Positions 8,725-17,405 of a stretch of 64,000 bases of DNA are shown here, one piece after another; position 1 is the stretch's first letter; each line of letters opens with the position of its first letter. The notes beneath the pieces are model-generated. The model was not told the DNA's origin and made no database searches. It was given only the letters and a program-made list of their open reading frames with translations. The stretch is from assembly GCA_016710325.1 (NCBI GenBank), contig JADJXK010000001.1, positions 1,302,001 to 1,366,000 on the forward strand. The letters run 5' to 3'. The stretch is from Candidatus Leptofilum proximum. Lineage in GTDB: Bacteria > Chloroflexota > Anaerolineae > Promineifilales > Promineifilaceae. The translations under genes and the position numbers were made by a program.

Positions 8725-8772
8725 TAAGTGAAAAGTAAAAAGTACTCTTCACTTTTTACTTTTTATTTCCTC
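8712..8772. repeat. Word-repeat hairpin between convergent genes (AAAAGTGA family)
   Basis: Words such as GTAAAAAGTGA, GTGAAAAGTAAAAAGT and their complements TCACTTTTTACTTTTT form an imperfect hairpin. It carries the stop codons of both flanking genes: the VOC gene on the plus strand and the P1 peptidase gene on the minus strand. The same words recur at 18268-18292, 36045-36064, 36352-36410 and 43095-43166. It probably also serves as a two-way terminator. Confidence 0.8.
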
Positions 8773-9849
8773 CTGTGCCCGGCCGTACACCGCCATGATC
8801 TCTCCCAACTTATCCAGCGGCAGAGCGTGCACCGTGTGGCCGTGAAACCCGATCATCGTTTCGGCGGCGCAAAGCGCATTGAGGATGGCTTCTTCCACTG
8901 CTTCGGCCGTGGCGTTGAAGAAGTCGTTCATGTGGCTGTGCGGCACCATTTTGAGCTCACGCAGGAACTTGCTGCCCTGGGCGGGTAAACTGTTGCCGGT
9001 GGAGAAGGCCAGGAAGATGTCGCCGCTGCCGTTGTAGCCGGTGCCGCCGACACGGGCCAGCCCCACCGTGGCCCGCTGCGCCAGACGGTTGCACTGGTTA
9101 GGCAGCAGCGGAGCATCCGTACCCACGATGATGATAATCGAGCTGGAGGGTGCGGGGAACGTCTTGAAAGGCACCGGGGTGTGCGCATCGGGGATGAGCT
9201 GGCCCACCGGTACGCCATCCACGCGCAGCAGCGGACGGTCGCCATAGTTGGCCTGGACCAGCACGCCGATGGTGTAACGGCCGTCCATCATCTCCACCAC
9301 CCGCGACGATGTGCCAATTCCCCCCTTAAAATCGTGGCAAATCATGCCCGTGCCACCGCCGACGTTGCCCTCGGCCACAGGGCCGCTGCGGGCCGCGTCC
9401 AGCGCGGCAAAGGCGTGCTCTTTGGTCAGGTGAAAGGCGTTGATGTCGTTGAGCCAGCCATCGTAGGTTTCGGCCACCACGGGCAGCAGAAAGCTCTGCG
9501 TATAGCCCAGGCGCACGGAATGTTCCACCAGCGCATCCCGCACCACGCCGACCTGGTGGGTATTAGTCAGCCCAATCGGCGAGCCCAACATGCCGGACTC
9601 TTTCAGCCAGGGGATGCCGGTCATTTCCCCGTTGCCGTTAAAGCTGTGGTAGCCCGCAAAAGCATAATTGTGCCAGATGTCACCGCCGCGCGGCAGGATC
9701 ATGGTGACCCCGGTGCGGGCGATGCGCGGCCGGTCGTGGATAACCGTGCAGTGCCCCACCGTGACGCCGGGAATGTCGGTGATGGCGTTAAACGCCCCGG
9801 TGGGATATTGGCCGAGGGTGATGCCGAGGTCGCGTAGTCTTGGTCGCAT
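8749..9849 (-). CDS. P1 family peptidase (DmpA-like aminopeptidase)
   Basis: A 366-residue member of the P1/DmpA family: RPRLRDLGITLGQYPTGAFNAITDIPGVTVGH at the start, GGTGMICHDFKGGIGTSSRVV in the middle, SSIIIIVGTDAPLLPNQ and GGTGYNGSGDIFLAFS later. The family self-cleaves to expose a Ser nucleophile and removes N-terminal amino acids; the Ser-rich segment before IIIIVGTDAPL is where I would place that site (inference). The last residues (EEIKSKK) are encoded by the repeat hairpin at 8749-8772. It begins eight bases after the hydrolase stop, so the two are probably coupled. Confidence 0.85.
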   Translation of the reverse strand: MRPRLRDLGITLGQYPTGAFNAITDIPGVTVGHCTVIHDRPRIARTGVTMILPRGGDIWHNYAFAGYHSFNGNGEMTGIPWLKESGMLGSPIGLTNTHQVGVVRDALVEHSVRLGYTQSFLLPVVAETYDGWLNDINAFHLTKEHAFAALDAARSGPVAEGNVGGGTGMICHDFKGGIGTSSRVVEMMDGRYTIGVLVQANYGDRPLLRVDGVPVGQLIPDAHTPVPFKTFPAPSSSIIIIVGTDAPLLPNQCNRLAQRATVGLARVGGTGYNGSGDIFLAFSTGNSLPAQGSKFLRELKMVPHSHMNDFFNATAEAVEEAILNALCAAETMIGFHGHTVHALPLDKLGEIMAVYGRAQEEIKSKK

Positions 9850-9857
9850 GGTTTTTT

Positions 9858-10856
9858 TTACGGCCGTTGCATCCAGGTCAATAACTCCAGTAACAATTCT
9901 AACGAGAGAGCGCTTACCTGCTCCAGGCGGTTGGGCAGCTTGCTGCTTTGCATCAGCGTGGCCATCTCATCCTCGTCACCGCCTAGAGGATTGCCCGTTA
10001 GCTGCACCAGCGCCATGGGGCGCGGTGAAATCTCGGCGACATGGCGGTGCAGCAGGTAAGTGTAGGGATTGTTGTTGTGGAAGATGTGGCTGGGTGACAG
10101 GCCCGCCTGGGCCCGGCCGACGGCAATTACGCCAGCCACCTTGTTCACCCGGCTGGTCCACATCAGCCCCAGCCCGGCGGCCAGCGGCTGCCCCACGATG
10201 ATTGGCCTGCTGGGCAGCATCTGGATCAGAATTTGCAGATCGGCGGCCAGGTCATCAGGGCTGAGGCGGTGGTTGGCGCTGGCGTGCAGCAGGTAGCGCA
10301 GCGGGTCCAGCCCGTAGACGTGGTACCCGGCGGCGGCGAGCTGGCTGCAAAGGGTGTCGTCGCTGCGGCCAAAGCTGCCGTAGGTAGACATGTACAAGAC
10401 GGAAGGAGGCAGCAGGCTGCCGGTGGCCGGGTAGTGGTAGGTTTCCATCATCGACCCGGTGCGTAAGGGCCAGACGTGGACACGGCCGTTTTCCGAATCC
10501 GGCGTGCCTAAGAAGCCAAAATTGATCTGGCCAAAGCGCTCTTTGGCCCACTCGGCGATGGCGTGCAGATCCAGGTTGAAGTTGTGGTCGCCCATCGTCC
10601 CTTCACTGTCGCCAGTGCCGCGCAGGTCAAACACCAGGTGGGCAACCTTGCGCTTTTGCCCATGTGACTTGACCTCTTGACGGGCACAGGTGATAACGCT
10701 GGATTTGGTGAGGGGATATTTGGGCACCCAAACGCGGATAGCGCGCAGCTGCTCATCGGCTATCCCCACCGGCTTGACCAGCACGCAGTCAAGATACAAA
10801 TTGTCATCGGTGAGAATGCCGAACAGCTCTTCTGTATAGGATAAAGTCGAAGTCAT
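9858..10856 (-). CDS. Alpha/beta hydrolase-fold protein, hypothetical
   Basis: A 332-residue protein reading as an alpha/beta hydrolase: KVAHLVFDLRGTGDSEGTMG resembles the oxyanion strand and DxRGxGxS turn, while PIIVGQPLAAGLGLMW sits where the nucleophile elbow (G-x-S-x-G) is expected. That segment lacks an obvious Ser, so the protein may be catalytically altered. A HVWPLRTGSMMETYHYPATGS insertion is unusual. It is the first gene of a two-gene minus-strand unit with the P1 peptidase. Confidence 0.5.
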   Translation of the reverse strand: MTSTLSYTEELFGILTDDNLYLDCVLVKPVGIADEQLRAIRVWVPKYPLTKSSVITCARQEVKSHGQKRKVAHLVFDLRGTGDSEGTMGDHNFNLDLHAIAEWAKERFGQINFGFLGTPDSENGRVHVWPLRTGSMMETYHYPATGSLLPPSVLYMSTYGSFGRSDDTLCSQLAAAGYHVYGLDPLRYLLHASANHRLSPDDLAADLQILIQMLPSRPIIVGQPLAAGLGLMWTSRVNKVAGVIAVGRAQAGLSPSHIFHNNNPYTYLLHRHVAEISPRPMALVQLTGNPLGGDEDEMATLMQSSKLPNRLEQVSALSLELLLELLTWMQRP

Positions 10857-10981
10857 GGTAGAAAAAGCCAGGATTGTTTAGTGGCGTTGGGTAACCGTCC
10901 AGTTGATTGTTTTACCAGAAAGACCCTAAGGTTTTTACGCCGAATGAGATCAAAGCCCTGAGGGTTTGAACGCCCAAAATG

Positions 10982-12604
10982 TTAATCGTCAGGCAAATTA
11001 TCGGTCAGATTCGGGAAGGCGTAATTAGGAATTAAGTCAACAATTCGATTGTACGCCTCTATTATAGATTGGTCACTGGAAAAATAGCCACTCAACATTT
11101 CTTGCAGCACGATGGAGAGCGTCAGCTCTTCGTACAGGGTGGTGATGAGCTCACCCTGGCCCTGCGGTAAGCCCCAACGGCCGGTGGTGGCAATGCCCTC
11201 GCGCAAAGCGGCGACCACGTCGGGGCCGTACAGCGATTCCAGCGTTTCGTTGCTGCCCGCCAGCGGCTGGCTGCCCCAGCTGTCGATGAACTGGCGCGGG
11301 CTGCCTGGCGTGCCCCAGCGCATTGGCACCTTACGCTCCGGGTCGACGGCCAGCCATTGTTCATACCCTTCACTAAACCAGTAGGTGGCAAAGAGTACGG
11401 CCGTTTCCCGCTCCGCCGCACTGGTAATGCCCAACAGGCTCATGCTGCCAAACTCCGCACCGTTGATGTCCGTTACAAAGCCGCTGTTTTGCGCCAGAAA
11501 ATCGGGCGTGGCGGCACATTCCGGGCAGCGGGGCGGCGCGGCGGGATCCAGCCCGGCGATTTGTGGCAGCAGGCTGGGCGGCCCCATGATCAGCCCGGTG
11601 CGGCCCGCCAGGTAAGCGTTGCGCGTGCTGGTATCCGTCTGCACACCAATCGGGCTGTTCTGGTTGATGATGGTGTAATAAAAGGTGAGCGCCTCGGCGC
11701 AGGCCGGGTCCAGCAGCTGAATTTCACCCGCCTCGTCCACCAGCTGGCAGCCGGTGGCCAGGGCCATGTGCTCAAAAATTTGCTGGGTGGTCACCAGGTT
11801 GGCCTCGGTGGGCACCACAAAACCGGCGATGAGATTGTCCCGGTCGGTGGTGGCTTCGGCGGCGGTGGAGAGCGCCCGGAAGGTGTTGGGAATGGCCAGG
11901 TTGCGCTCGTCGAACCAGTCCGTGCGGTAGATGACGAGCTGGTGGTAGCCGCTGTTGGGCAGGGCAGCGGGCTGGCCGCTGCTGGTTTGCACCAGGCTCA
12001 GGGCGTTGGGATTAAACGACTCTTCTCCCAACTGCGCCAGCGCCTCGGTATTGGCGGCCGTATCAAACACCCCGCGCTCGGCCCAACCCACGCTAAACTC
12101 CAGCGGATGAATGATGATGTCCGGTAAGGTGCCGGAGAGTACGGCCGTATTCACCAAATCCGGCAGCAGCTGCGGCGACACCAGCACCATTTCTACGTCC
12201 ACGCTGTGCTGCGCCTCAAAATCGGCGGCCATCTGGTCCAGCATTGTTCTATGGTCTGCGGACGTTTCGTTGACCCAGACGGTGATCGACGGGTTGGGTT
12301 CGGCCTGAGCGGGTGCCGTGCCGGGAGTTGTGCCGGGAACGGCCGTGGGCGTGGCCACCGTCAACACAAGCGGCTCCGGGCTGGGCGTGGGGGTAAACGC
12401 CGCCTGGGCGGTGGCGGTCGCCAGCCGCGGCGGGTTGGCCAGGCCGCAGGCGCTCAGAAAGAGGAGAGTGAGAAGTGGGAAGTAAAAAGTGAGAAGGGAA
12501 AGGTTGCAGGTTGCAGGTGGCAAGTTGCAGGTGGCAAGTTGCTCCACTTGCCACTTGCCACTTGCCACTTGCCACATATCATTCGCTTGCTTGCTAAAAA
12601 ACAT
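10982..12604 (-). CDS. Extracellular solute-binding lipoprotein (family 1 type), orphan
   Basis: A ~540-residue ABC-type substrate-binding protein. After a signal region ending in LFLSACG (lipobox LSAC) and a Thr/Pro linker come PSITVWVNETSADHRTMLDQMAADFEAQHSVDVEMV and LPDIIIHPLEF, typical of family-1 sugar-binding proteins. No permease or ATPase genes are adjacent, so the partner is elsewhere. ATG candidates are 12610, 12604 and 12577; the 12604 start has AGGGTGACG before it. The codons from the start to the lipobox are made almost wholly of intergenic repeat words (see findings). Confidence 0.8.
   Translation of the reverse strand: MFFSKQANDMWQVASGKWQVEQLATCNLPPATCNLSLLTFYFPLLTLLFLSACGLANPPRLATATAQAAFTPTPSPEPLVLTVATPTAVPGTTPGTAPAQAEPNPSITVWVNETSADHRTMLDQMAADFEAQHSVDVEMVLVSPQLLPDLVNTAVLSGTLPDIIIHPLEFSVGWAERGVFDTAANTEALAQLGEESFNPNALSLVQTSSGQPAALPNSGYHQLVIYRTDWFDERNLAIPNTFRALSTAAEATTDRDNLIAGFVVPTEANLVTTQQIFEHMALATGCQLVDEAGEIQLLDPACAEALTFYYTIINQNSPIGVQTDTSTRNAYLAGRTGLIMGPPSLLPQIAGLDPAAPPRCPECAATPDFLAQNSGFVTDINGAEFGSMSLLGITSAAERETAVLFATYWFSEGYEQWLAVDPERKVPMRWGTPGSPRQFIDSWGSQPLAGSNETLESLYGPDVVAALREGIATTGRWGLPQGQGELITTLYEELTLSIVLQEMLSGYFSSDQSIIEAYNRIVDLIPNYAFPNLTDNLPDD
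12470..12576. repeat. Word-repeat hairpin (TTGCAGGTGGCAAG / CTTGCCACTTGCCA)
   Basis: Repeated TTGCAGG, TGGCAAG words face four tandem CTTGCCA units (12545-12575), forming a large imperfect hairpin; the left side carries GTGAGAAGT and AGTAAAAAGTGAGAAGG words of the AAAAGTGA family. The whole element lies within the 5' end of the solute-binding protein gene. Confidence 0.8.
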
Positions 12605-12690
12605 CGTCACCCTGTCACCTTGTCACCCTGTCACCCCTTCACCCGTTCACCCGTTCACCCCTGTCACCCCTTCACCCGTTCACAAATCAC
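12597..12690. repeat. Tandem CACCCTGT / CACCCCTT / CACCCGTT array
   Basis: About ten near-identical 8-10 bp units (TCACCCTGT, TCACCTTGT, TCACCCCTT, TCACCCGTT) between the solute-binding gene and coaX, running into the last codons of coaX. On the minus strand the word is GGGTGA, which provides the coaX stop. The reverse-complement array stands at 23330-23376. Confidence 0.85.
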
Positions 12691-13437
12691 CCGCAGCCCG
12701 GTCAACGTCAGCCACGGATCGATGTGGTCGATAACGGCCGTATGCGGCGCAATCAAATCAATCAGCCCACCAGTGCCTAAAATGTGAATCTTTTGGAAGC
12801 GGTCAGGATGTTCCGCTTTAAGCCGGGCTACCAGCCCCTCGATGAGCGAGAGGTAGCCAAACACCAGGCCGGACTGCATGGCGTGCACCGTGTTTTTGCC
12901 GATGGTCTGCGGCGGCGCTTCCAGGGCCACCTGGCTTAGCTTGGCGGCGCGGCTGGCCAGCGCCTCGGCGGCCAGCCCCAGGCCAGGGGCAATCGCGCCA
13001 CCGATAAACTCTTGCTGGGCGGAAACGAGATCAAATTTTGTGGCGGTGCCCATGTCGATGACGATGCACGGGCCTTGAAACAGCTCGTAGGCGGCCACGG
13101 CGTTCACCAGCCGGTCGGCACCCACGGCCGAAGGCACATCGACCGCGATAGTGAGCCCCAGCGGCAGGTCCGACGTGACGGTCAGCAGGGGCACGTTGAG
13201 CTGCTTCTGGCAAATCTGGCTGAAGGTGAGACTGAGGGCGGGCACGACGCTGGCCATGATGGCCTGGTCGACGGCCGTTAACACCCCCACATCTTGCAGC
13301 AGCATCTTGAGAATAATGCCGTATTCATCGGCCGTTTGTGCCGGATTGGTGAGGAGACGCCACTGGTGCTGCCAGGAACGGCCGTTCCAGACGCCCAGGG
13401 TAATGTTGGTGTTGCCGATATCCAGTGCCAGTAACAT
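12664..13437 (-). CDS. coaX: Type III pantothenate kinase
   Basis: A 257-residue CoaX: phosphorylates pantothenate, the first step of coenzyme A synthesis. Diagnostic motifs are LLALDIGNTNITLGVW (phosphate loop), VPSAVGADRLVNAVAAYE, IVIDMGTATKFDLVS and GGAIAPGLGLAAEALASRAAKL. Length is normal for the family. The ATG at 13437 is fixed by the family N-terminus; the longer ORF upstream is not coding in this frame. No good ribosome site is visible (CCCCCTCC precedes). The final VKG and stop come from the CACCC repeat array. Confidence 0.92.
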   Translation of the reverse strand: MLLALDIGNTNITLGVWNGRSWQHQWRLLTNPAQTADEYGIILKMLLQDVGVLTAVDQAIMASVVPALSLTFSQICQKQLNVPLLTVTSDLPLGLTIAVDVPSAVGADRLVNAVAAYELFQGPCIVIDMGTATKFDLVSAQQEFIGGAIAPGLGLAAEALASRAAKLSQVALEAPPQTIGKNTVHAMQSGLVFGYLSLIEGLVARLKAEHPDRFQKIHILGTGGLIDLIAPHTAVIDHIDPWLTLTGLRVICERVKG

Positions 13438-13537
13438 GGAGGGGGATTGTATAGCAGGCAGGCAAGTCTGCAAGTTGCAGGCTGCTCTACTTTCCGACAA
13501 ACTTGCCACTCGACTACTTTCACAGTTAAATAGAGTT

Positions 13538-14689
13538 ATGTCCCAAGACACCGACAACGACGAGAGGTTACGGCGGCGCAACGCCGAACTCTCGATACTC
13601 AACAGCATGGCCCAGGCGCTCAACCGCTCCGTGGATTTAGGCCAGGCGCTACAGGCCACCTTGGCCCAGGTGGCGGACCTGCTCGATTTGCAAACCGGCT
13701 GGGTCTGGCTGCTGCGCGAAGATGATGGCCAATCGTACCTGGCCGCCGCGCAAAATTTGCCACCGGCCCTGGCCAATAATCCGCACAAAATGGAAGGCAG
13801 CTGTTACTGCCTGGACACCTACCGCGACGGTGATCTGGCCGGGGCAGCCAACGTGAACGTGGTGACGTGCAGCCGCCTGAAAAACCTGGTGGATGGCACC
13901 GACGGGCTGCGCTACCACGCCAGCATTCCCCTCTATGCTCACGGCAAGAAGCTGGGCGTCCTGAACGTGGCCAGTACGGACTGGCGCCAGCTCTCCGCCG
14001 ACGATTTGCAGCTGCTCTACACCGTGGGCGACATGCTGGGCATTGCCGTGGAGCGCGCCAGGCTGTTTGAACGCAGCGCCCAAGTGGGGGCCGTGGAAGA
14101 GCGCAACCGGCTGGCGCGGGAGATTCACGATACGCTGGCGCAGGGGTTAACGGCCGTTTCCCTCCAACTTGAATCCGCCGATGCCCTGCTGGAAGCTGAA
14201 TCTAACCCCGCCCGGGTGCGCAAAATGGTGCAGCAGGCCCTGGCCCTGACACGCGCCAACCTGGAAGAGGCGCGGCGTTCGGTGCTGGATTTGCGCGCCG
14301 CACCGCTGGCCGGGCGTACGCTGGTGGAGGCGCTGGCCCTGCTGGCGGAGGAGGCATCGCTGCCGGTGGACCTGCTGGTGACCGGCGGCAACCAGCCGCT
14401 GCCGCCGCGGGTGGAAACCGGCGTTTACCGCCTGGCTCAGGAGGCGATTAATAACGCCTGCCGCCACGCCCACGCCAGCCAGATCGTTGTAAAATTGATT
14501 GCAACCCCGCAAAAAGTGATCCTGACGGTGGAAGACGATGGGCGTGGCTTTGACCTGGCTGATGTGTCCGGCAGCCGGTTTGGCCTGGTGGGGTTGAATG
14601 AGCGGGTGAAGTTGTTAAACGGCCGTTTCCACATCGAAAGTACGCCTGGCAAGGGCACCCGCGTTGAAGCCGAACTGCCGCTTTCGTAG
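13538..14689 (+). CDS. Sensor histidine kinase, GAF + NarL-type (HisKA_3)
   Basis: A 383-residue cytoplasmic kinase. Residues ~20-180 form a GAF domain (LNRSVDLGQALQATLAQVADLL... GVLNVASTDWRQLSADDLQLL), then the dimerisation/phosphoacceptor segment with RNRLAREIHDTLAQGLTAV (His in EIHD), then an HATPase domain (LAQEAINNACRHAHAS, VEDDGRGFD, GLVGLNERVKLLNG). No membrane segment. It is divergent from coaX. The NarL-type response regulator two genes downstream (16066) is the likely partner, with a CNNM gene between them. Confidence 0.9.
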   Translation: MSQDTDNDERLRRRNAELSILNSMAQALNRSVDLGQALQATLAQVADLLDLQTGWVWLLREDDGQSYLAAAQNLPPALANNPHKMEGSCYCLDTYRDGDLAGAANVNVVTCSRLKNLVDGTDGLRYHASIPLYAHGKKLGVLNVASTDWRQLSADDLQLLYTVGDMLGIAVERARLFERSAQVGAVEERNRLAREIHDTLAQGLTAVSLQLESADALLEAESNPARVRKMVQQALALTRANLEEARRSVLDLRAAPLAGRTLVEALALLAEEASLPVDLLVTGGNQPLPPRVETGVYRLAQEAINNACRHAHASQIVVKLIATPQKVILTVEDDGRGFDLADVSGSRFGLVGLNERVKLLNGRFHIESTPGKGTRVEAELPLS

Positions 14690-14765
14690 ACCATAACTTC
14701 CCCCAGGTTTAGACCCAATTAGTGCTCGTAGACGGAACCTGCGGGACATGCAGGAGATTGAACAG

Positions 14766-16073
14766 ATGTGGATTATTTTGTTACTGATTTTGGCCAACGG
14801 CGTCTTTGCCATGTCGGAGATTGCCATTGTGACGGCGCGCAAGGCCCGGCTGCGCGCCCAGGCAAACCGGGGCAGCAGCCGGGCCGCTTCCGCCCTGCGC
14901 CTGGCCGAAAACCCCGACGACTTCCTTTCCACCATTCAAATTGGCATTACGCTGATCACCATTTTGGCCGGTGTATTTGGCGAAGCGGCCGTTACCAGCC
15001 AGATCGAGCCATATTTTCGCGAACTGCCGTATGTGGGTGAGCACAGCCAGGCAATCAGTCAGGCCCTCGTGGTCATCGTGATCACCTATCTGACGCTGGT
15101 GTTGGGCGAACTGGTGCCCAAGCAGATTGGCCTGACCCATGCCGAGCGGGTGGCCACGCTGGTGGCCCAGCCAATGCGCTTCCTGGCCCGGCTGACGGCG
15201 CCGCTAGTCAGCCTGCTCAGCCTGTCGACCCGGGCTTTGTTGAAGGTGCTGCCGTTACGGCCGTCTAGAGAACCGGCCGTCACCGCGGAAGAGGTGCAGA
15301 TTTTGATGGAGCAGGGACGGGAGAGCGGCGTTTTTGAACCAATCAACGAGGAGATGGTGGAACAGGTCTTTCGCCTGCGCGAACGCCGGGTGAACGACTT
15401 GATGACCCCACGCCCGGATGTTGTCTACCTGGACCTGGAAGATTCCATGGAGAAAAACCGCCAGCTCATCATTGAAAACCGCCACTCCCGCTACCCCATC
15501 ATGAAAGGGGACGAAGACAACGTTGTTGGGTTTGTCCTGGCCCGTGACCTGCTGGCGCAGGCGCTCTCCGACGATCCACTGGATTTGAAATCTCTTATGC
15601 GGCCGGTGCTGATCGTACCGGAAGGACTGCCGGTGCTGGAGGTGCTGAAGCGGTTTAAGGATGACCAGTCGCAGCTGGCCATCATCATTGATGAGTACGG
15701 CGAGCTGCAGGGGCTGATGACGTTTAACGACCTGCTGGAAGAGATTGTGGGCGACGTGCCGGAGGTGGGCGATCCGCCGGATCCGCAGGCCGTGCCCCGT
15801 GAAGATGGTTCCTGGCTGATCGATGGCATGTTCGCGGTCGATGATTTGAAAGAGATGTTTGACATCAGGATGCTGCCCGAGGAAGAGAGCAATTACTACC
15901 AGACAATTGGCGGGTTGATCATGATTCACCTGGGGCGGGTGCCGCAGGCCGGGGATTATTTTGAGTGGGAGCAGTACCGTTTTGAAGTGGTAGACATGGA
16001 TTGGCGGCGGGTGGACAAGGTGCTGCTGACGCCGCTGGACCAGAAAGAGCGGAGCGAGTTAGCCGATGAGTGA
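14766..16073 (+). CDS. CNNM/HlyC-type transporter-like membrane protein (DUF21-CBS-CorC_HlyC)
   Basis: A 435-residue protein in the standard order: DUF21 membrane domain (~residues 1-185; MSEIAIVTARKARLRAQAN, LGELVPKQIGL), two CBS domains (~200-320; MTPRPDVVYLD, IIIDEYGELQGLMTFNDLLEEI) and a C-terminal CorC/HlyC domain (~345-430). Relatives are linked to magnesium/cobalt efflux; older annotation calls them hemolysins. ATG 14766 is nine bases after AGGAG; an upstream ATG at 14748 is possible. The stop overlaps the next gene's start by eight bases, implying coupling to the response regulator. Confidence 0.9.
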   Translation: MWIILLLILANGVFAMSEIAIVTARKARLRAQANRGSSRAASALRLAENPDDFLSTIQIGITLITILAGVFGEAAVTSQIEPYFRELPYVGEHSQAISQALVVIVITYLTLVLGELVPKQIGLTHAERVATLVAQPMRFLARLTAPLVSLLSLSTRALLKVLPLRPSREPAVTAEEVQILMEQGRESGVFEPINEEMVEQVFRLRERRVNDLMTPRPDVVYLDLEDSMEKNRQLIIENRHSRYPIMKGDEDNVVGFVLARDLLAQALSDDPLDLKSLMRPVLIVPEGLPVLEVLKRFKDDQSQLAIIIDEYGELQGLMTFNDLLEEIVGDVPEVGDPPDPQAVPREDGSWLIDGMFAVDDLKEMFDIRMLPEEESNYYQTIGGLIMIHLGRVPQAGDYFEWEQYRFEVVDMDWRRVDKVLLTPLDQKERSELADE

Positions 16074-16716
16074 CACGATTCGGATTTTTTTAGCGGATGA
16101 TCATCCGGTGGTGCGGGATGGGCTGGTGGCGATTTTGAGCACGCAGCCGGATTTCGAGGTGGTGGGGCAGGCGGGCAACGGCCGTTCCACCATCGACCAG
16201 GTTGCCGAAACCAAACCAGACGTGGTGCTGCTGGACATCGAAATGCCGGGCATGGACGGCGTGGAAACGCTGCGCCAGCTGCGCGCCGCCAACCCCCACG
16301 AGCGGGTGATCATGTTTACCGCCTTCGACACGGACGAGCGGATTGTAACGGCCGTTCAAGCCGGTGCTCAAGGCTACTTGCTCAAAGGCGCGCCGCGCCA
16401 GGAGCTGTTCAACGCCATCCGCGTGGTGCACGAGGGTGGTTCGCTCTTGCAGCCCATCGTGGCCCACAAGCTGATGCAGCGCGTGGCTCAGCCGCCAGAG
16501 CCGCCGCTGGAGCAGCTCACGCCGCGCGAGCTGGAGGTGCTGCAAGAGCTGGCCCAGGGGCTGCAAAACAAGGAGATTGCCGCCAGGCTGGTCATCAGCG
16601 AGCGCACGGTGAAGTTCCACGTCAGCGCCATTTTAAGCAAGCTCAACGTGGGCAACCGCACCGAGGCGGTGACAGTGGCGGCGCAGCGGGGGTTGATATC
16701 GTTGGACGGCCGTTAG
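16066..16716 (+). CDS. NarL/FixJ-family response regulator
   Basis: A 216-residue regulator: receiver domain 1-120 (IFLADDHPVVRDGL, phosphoacceptor Asp in VVLLDIEMPGMDG, Lys in YLLKGAP) and LuxR HTH 148-213 (LTPRELEVLQELAQGLQNKEIAARLVISERTVKFHVSAILSKL). It overlaps the CNNM gene and is close to the GAF histidine kinase, its probable donor. The last codons contain an ACGGCCGT. Confidence 0.92.
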   Translation: MSDTIRIFLADDHPVVRDGLVAILSTQPDFEVVGQAGNGRSTIDQVAETKPDVVLLDIEMPGMDGVETLRQLRAANPHERVIMFTAFDTDERIVTAVQAGAQGYLLKGAPRQELFNAIRVVHEGGSLLQPIVAHKLMQRVAQPPEPPLEQLTPRELEVLQELAQGLQNKEIAARLVISERTVKFHVSAILSKLNVGNRTEAVTVAAQRGLISLDGR

Positions 16717-16770
16717 TCGGATGAGATTGGGTTGGTGAAAATGAAAGCGGATAGAAAAAGGACCTTGGCG

Positions 16771-17247
16771 ATGATCATAATGCGGTTGAAGAAGTTACTG
16801 ACGATTGGTGTGTTTATGGGGCTGGTAGGATGGGCTTTGGTGGCTTGTGGCGGTACGGCCGTACCCACCCCCATCCCCGCCACCGCAACCTCCACCATTC
16901 CCGCCACGCTGGCCACCCAGCTGCCCGACCTGGAAATTAGCAGCTACCGCGTCACCTACGACGACTGCCCTTGGGGCGGCCCTGGCACCGTGGCCGTGAG
17001 CATCGACAACTTTGGCGTGGGTGATGCCGGGCCGTTTGAAGTAACGATCAACAATGGCACCACCAATCTGGATGGGTTGGCATCGCTGGGAGAGGCGGAA
17101 GCGGCCGTCGCGTTTGAATCGGGTCCGATAGGCGGCATTAATGCCGAGGTAGACTCGGCGCAGCAGGTGGTGGAAGTGGACGAAACGAACAACACGTACA
17201 TGATCATTTTCACCCCGCCGCCACCCTGCGCCACACCAACCCCCTAG
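16771..17247 (+). CDS. CARDB-domain lipoprotein
   Basis: A 158-residue secreted lipoprotein: signal with LVGWALVACGG lipobox, a Thr/Pro-rich spacer, and a CARDB-like beta-sandwich (LPDLEISSYRV, GTVAVSIDNFGVGDAGPFEVTINN, VDSAQQVVEVDETNNTYMI). CARDB domains are adhesion-like folds found in bacterial surface proteins. ATG 16771 stands nine bases after AAGGA; ATG codons at 16741 and 16780 are alternatives. The C-terminus is Pro-rich. Possibly cotranscribed with the response regulator 55 bases upstream. Confidence 0.75.
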   Translation: MIIMRLKKLLTIGVFMGLVGWALVACGGTAVPTPIPATATSTIPATLATQLPDLEISSYRVTYDDCPWGGPGTVAVSIDNFGVGDAGPFEVTINNGTTNLDGLASLGEAEAAVAFESGPIGGINAEVDSAQQVVEVDETNNTYMIIFTPPPPCATPTP

Positions 17248-17248
17248 T

Positions 17249-17405
17249 GCAGTTGCCCGGAAGTCCTTCATCGGTATTTATGTTAAGGCAACTGCTTAAG
17301 TGTTTTGCTCCTGTGCCACAATAACCTGGTAAGGATTTATGGAGCAAAACACTAGTGTTCCGCTTTGAAGTTGTATCCGTCATTATTTGTTTGGCGGAAC
17401 ACTAG
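17249..17405. repeat. Three consecutive inverted repeats
   Basis: Three adjoining inverted repeats of about 47-55 bp. GCAGTTGCC 17249-17257 pairs with 17287-17295. AGTGTTTTGCTCC 17299-17311 pairs with 17341-17353. CTAGTGTTCCGC 17352-17363 pairs with 17394-17405. The arms are perfect but different, while the borders share CTAGTG/CACTAG or a near version. The last arm overlaps the end of the IclR gene. No T-run follows, so they are not simple terminators. Confidence 0.8.

Noticed and set aside
10982..12604. ABC sugar transporter operon
   Set aside because: Only the binding protein is present; flanking genes are a hydrolase and coaX, not permeases.
12597..12690. CRISPR array
   Set aside because: Units are 8-10 bases without unique spacers, and no cas genes are present.
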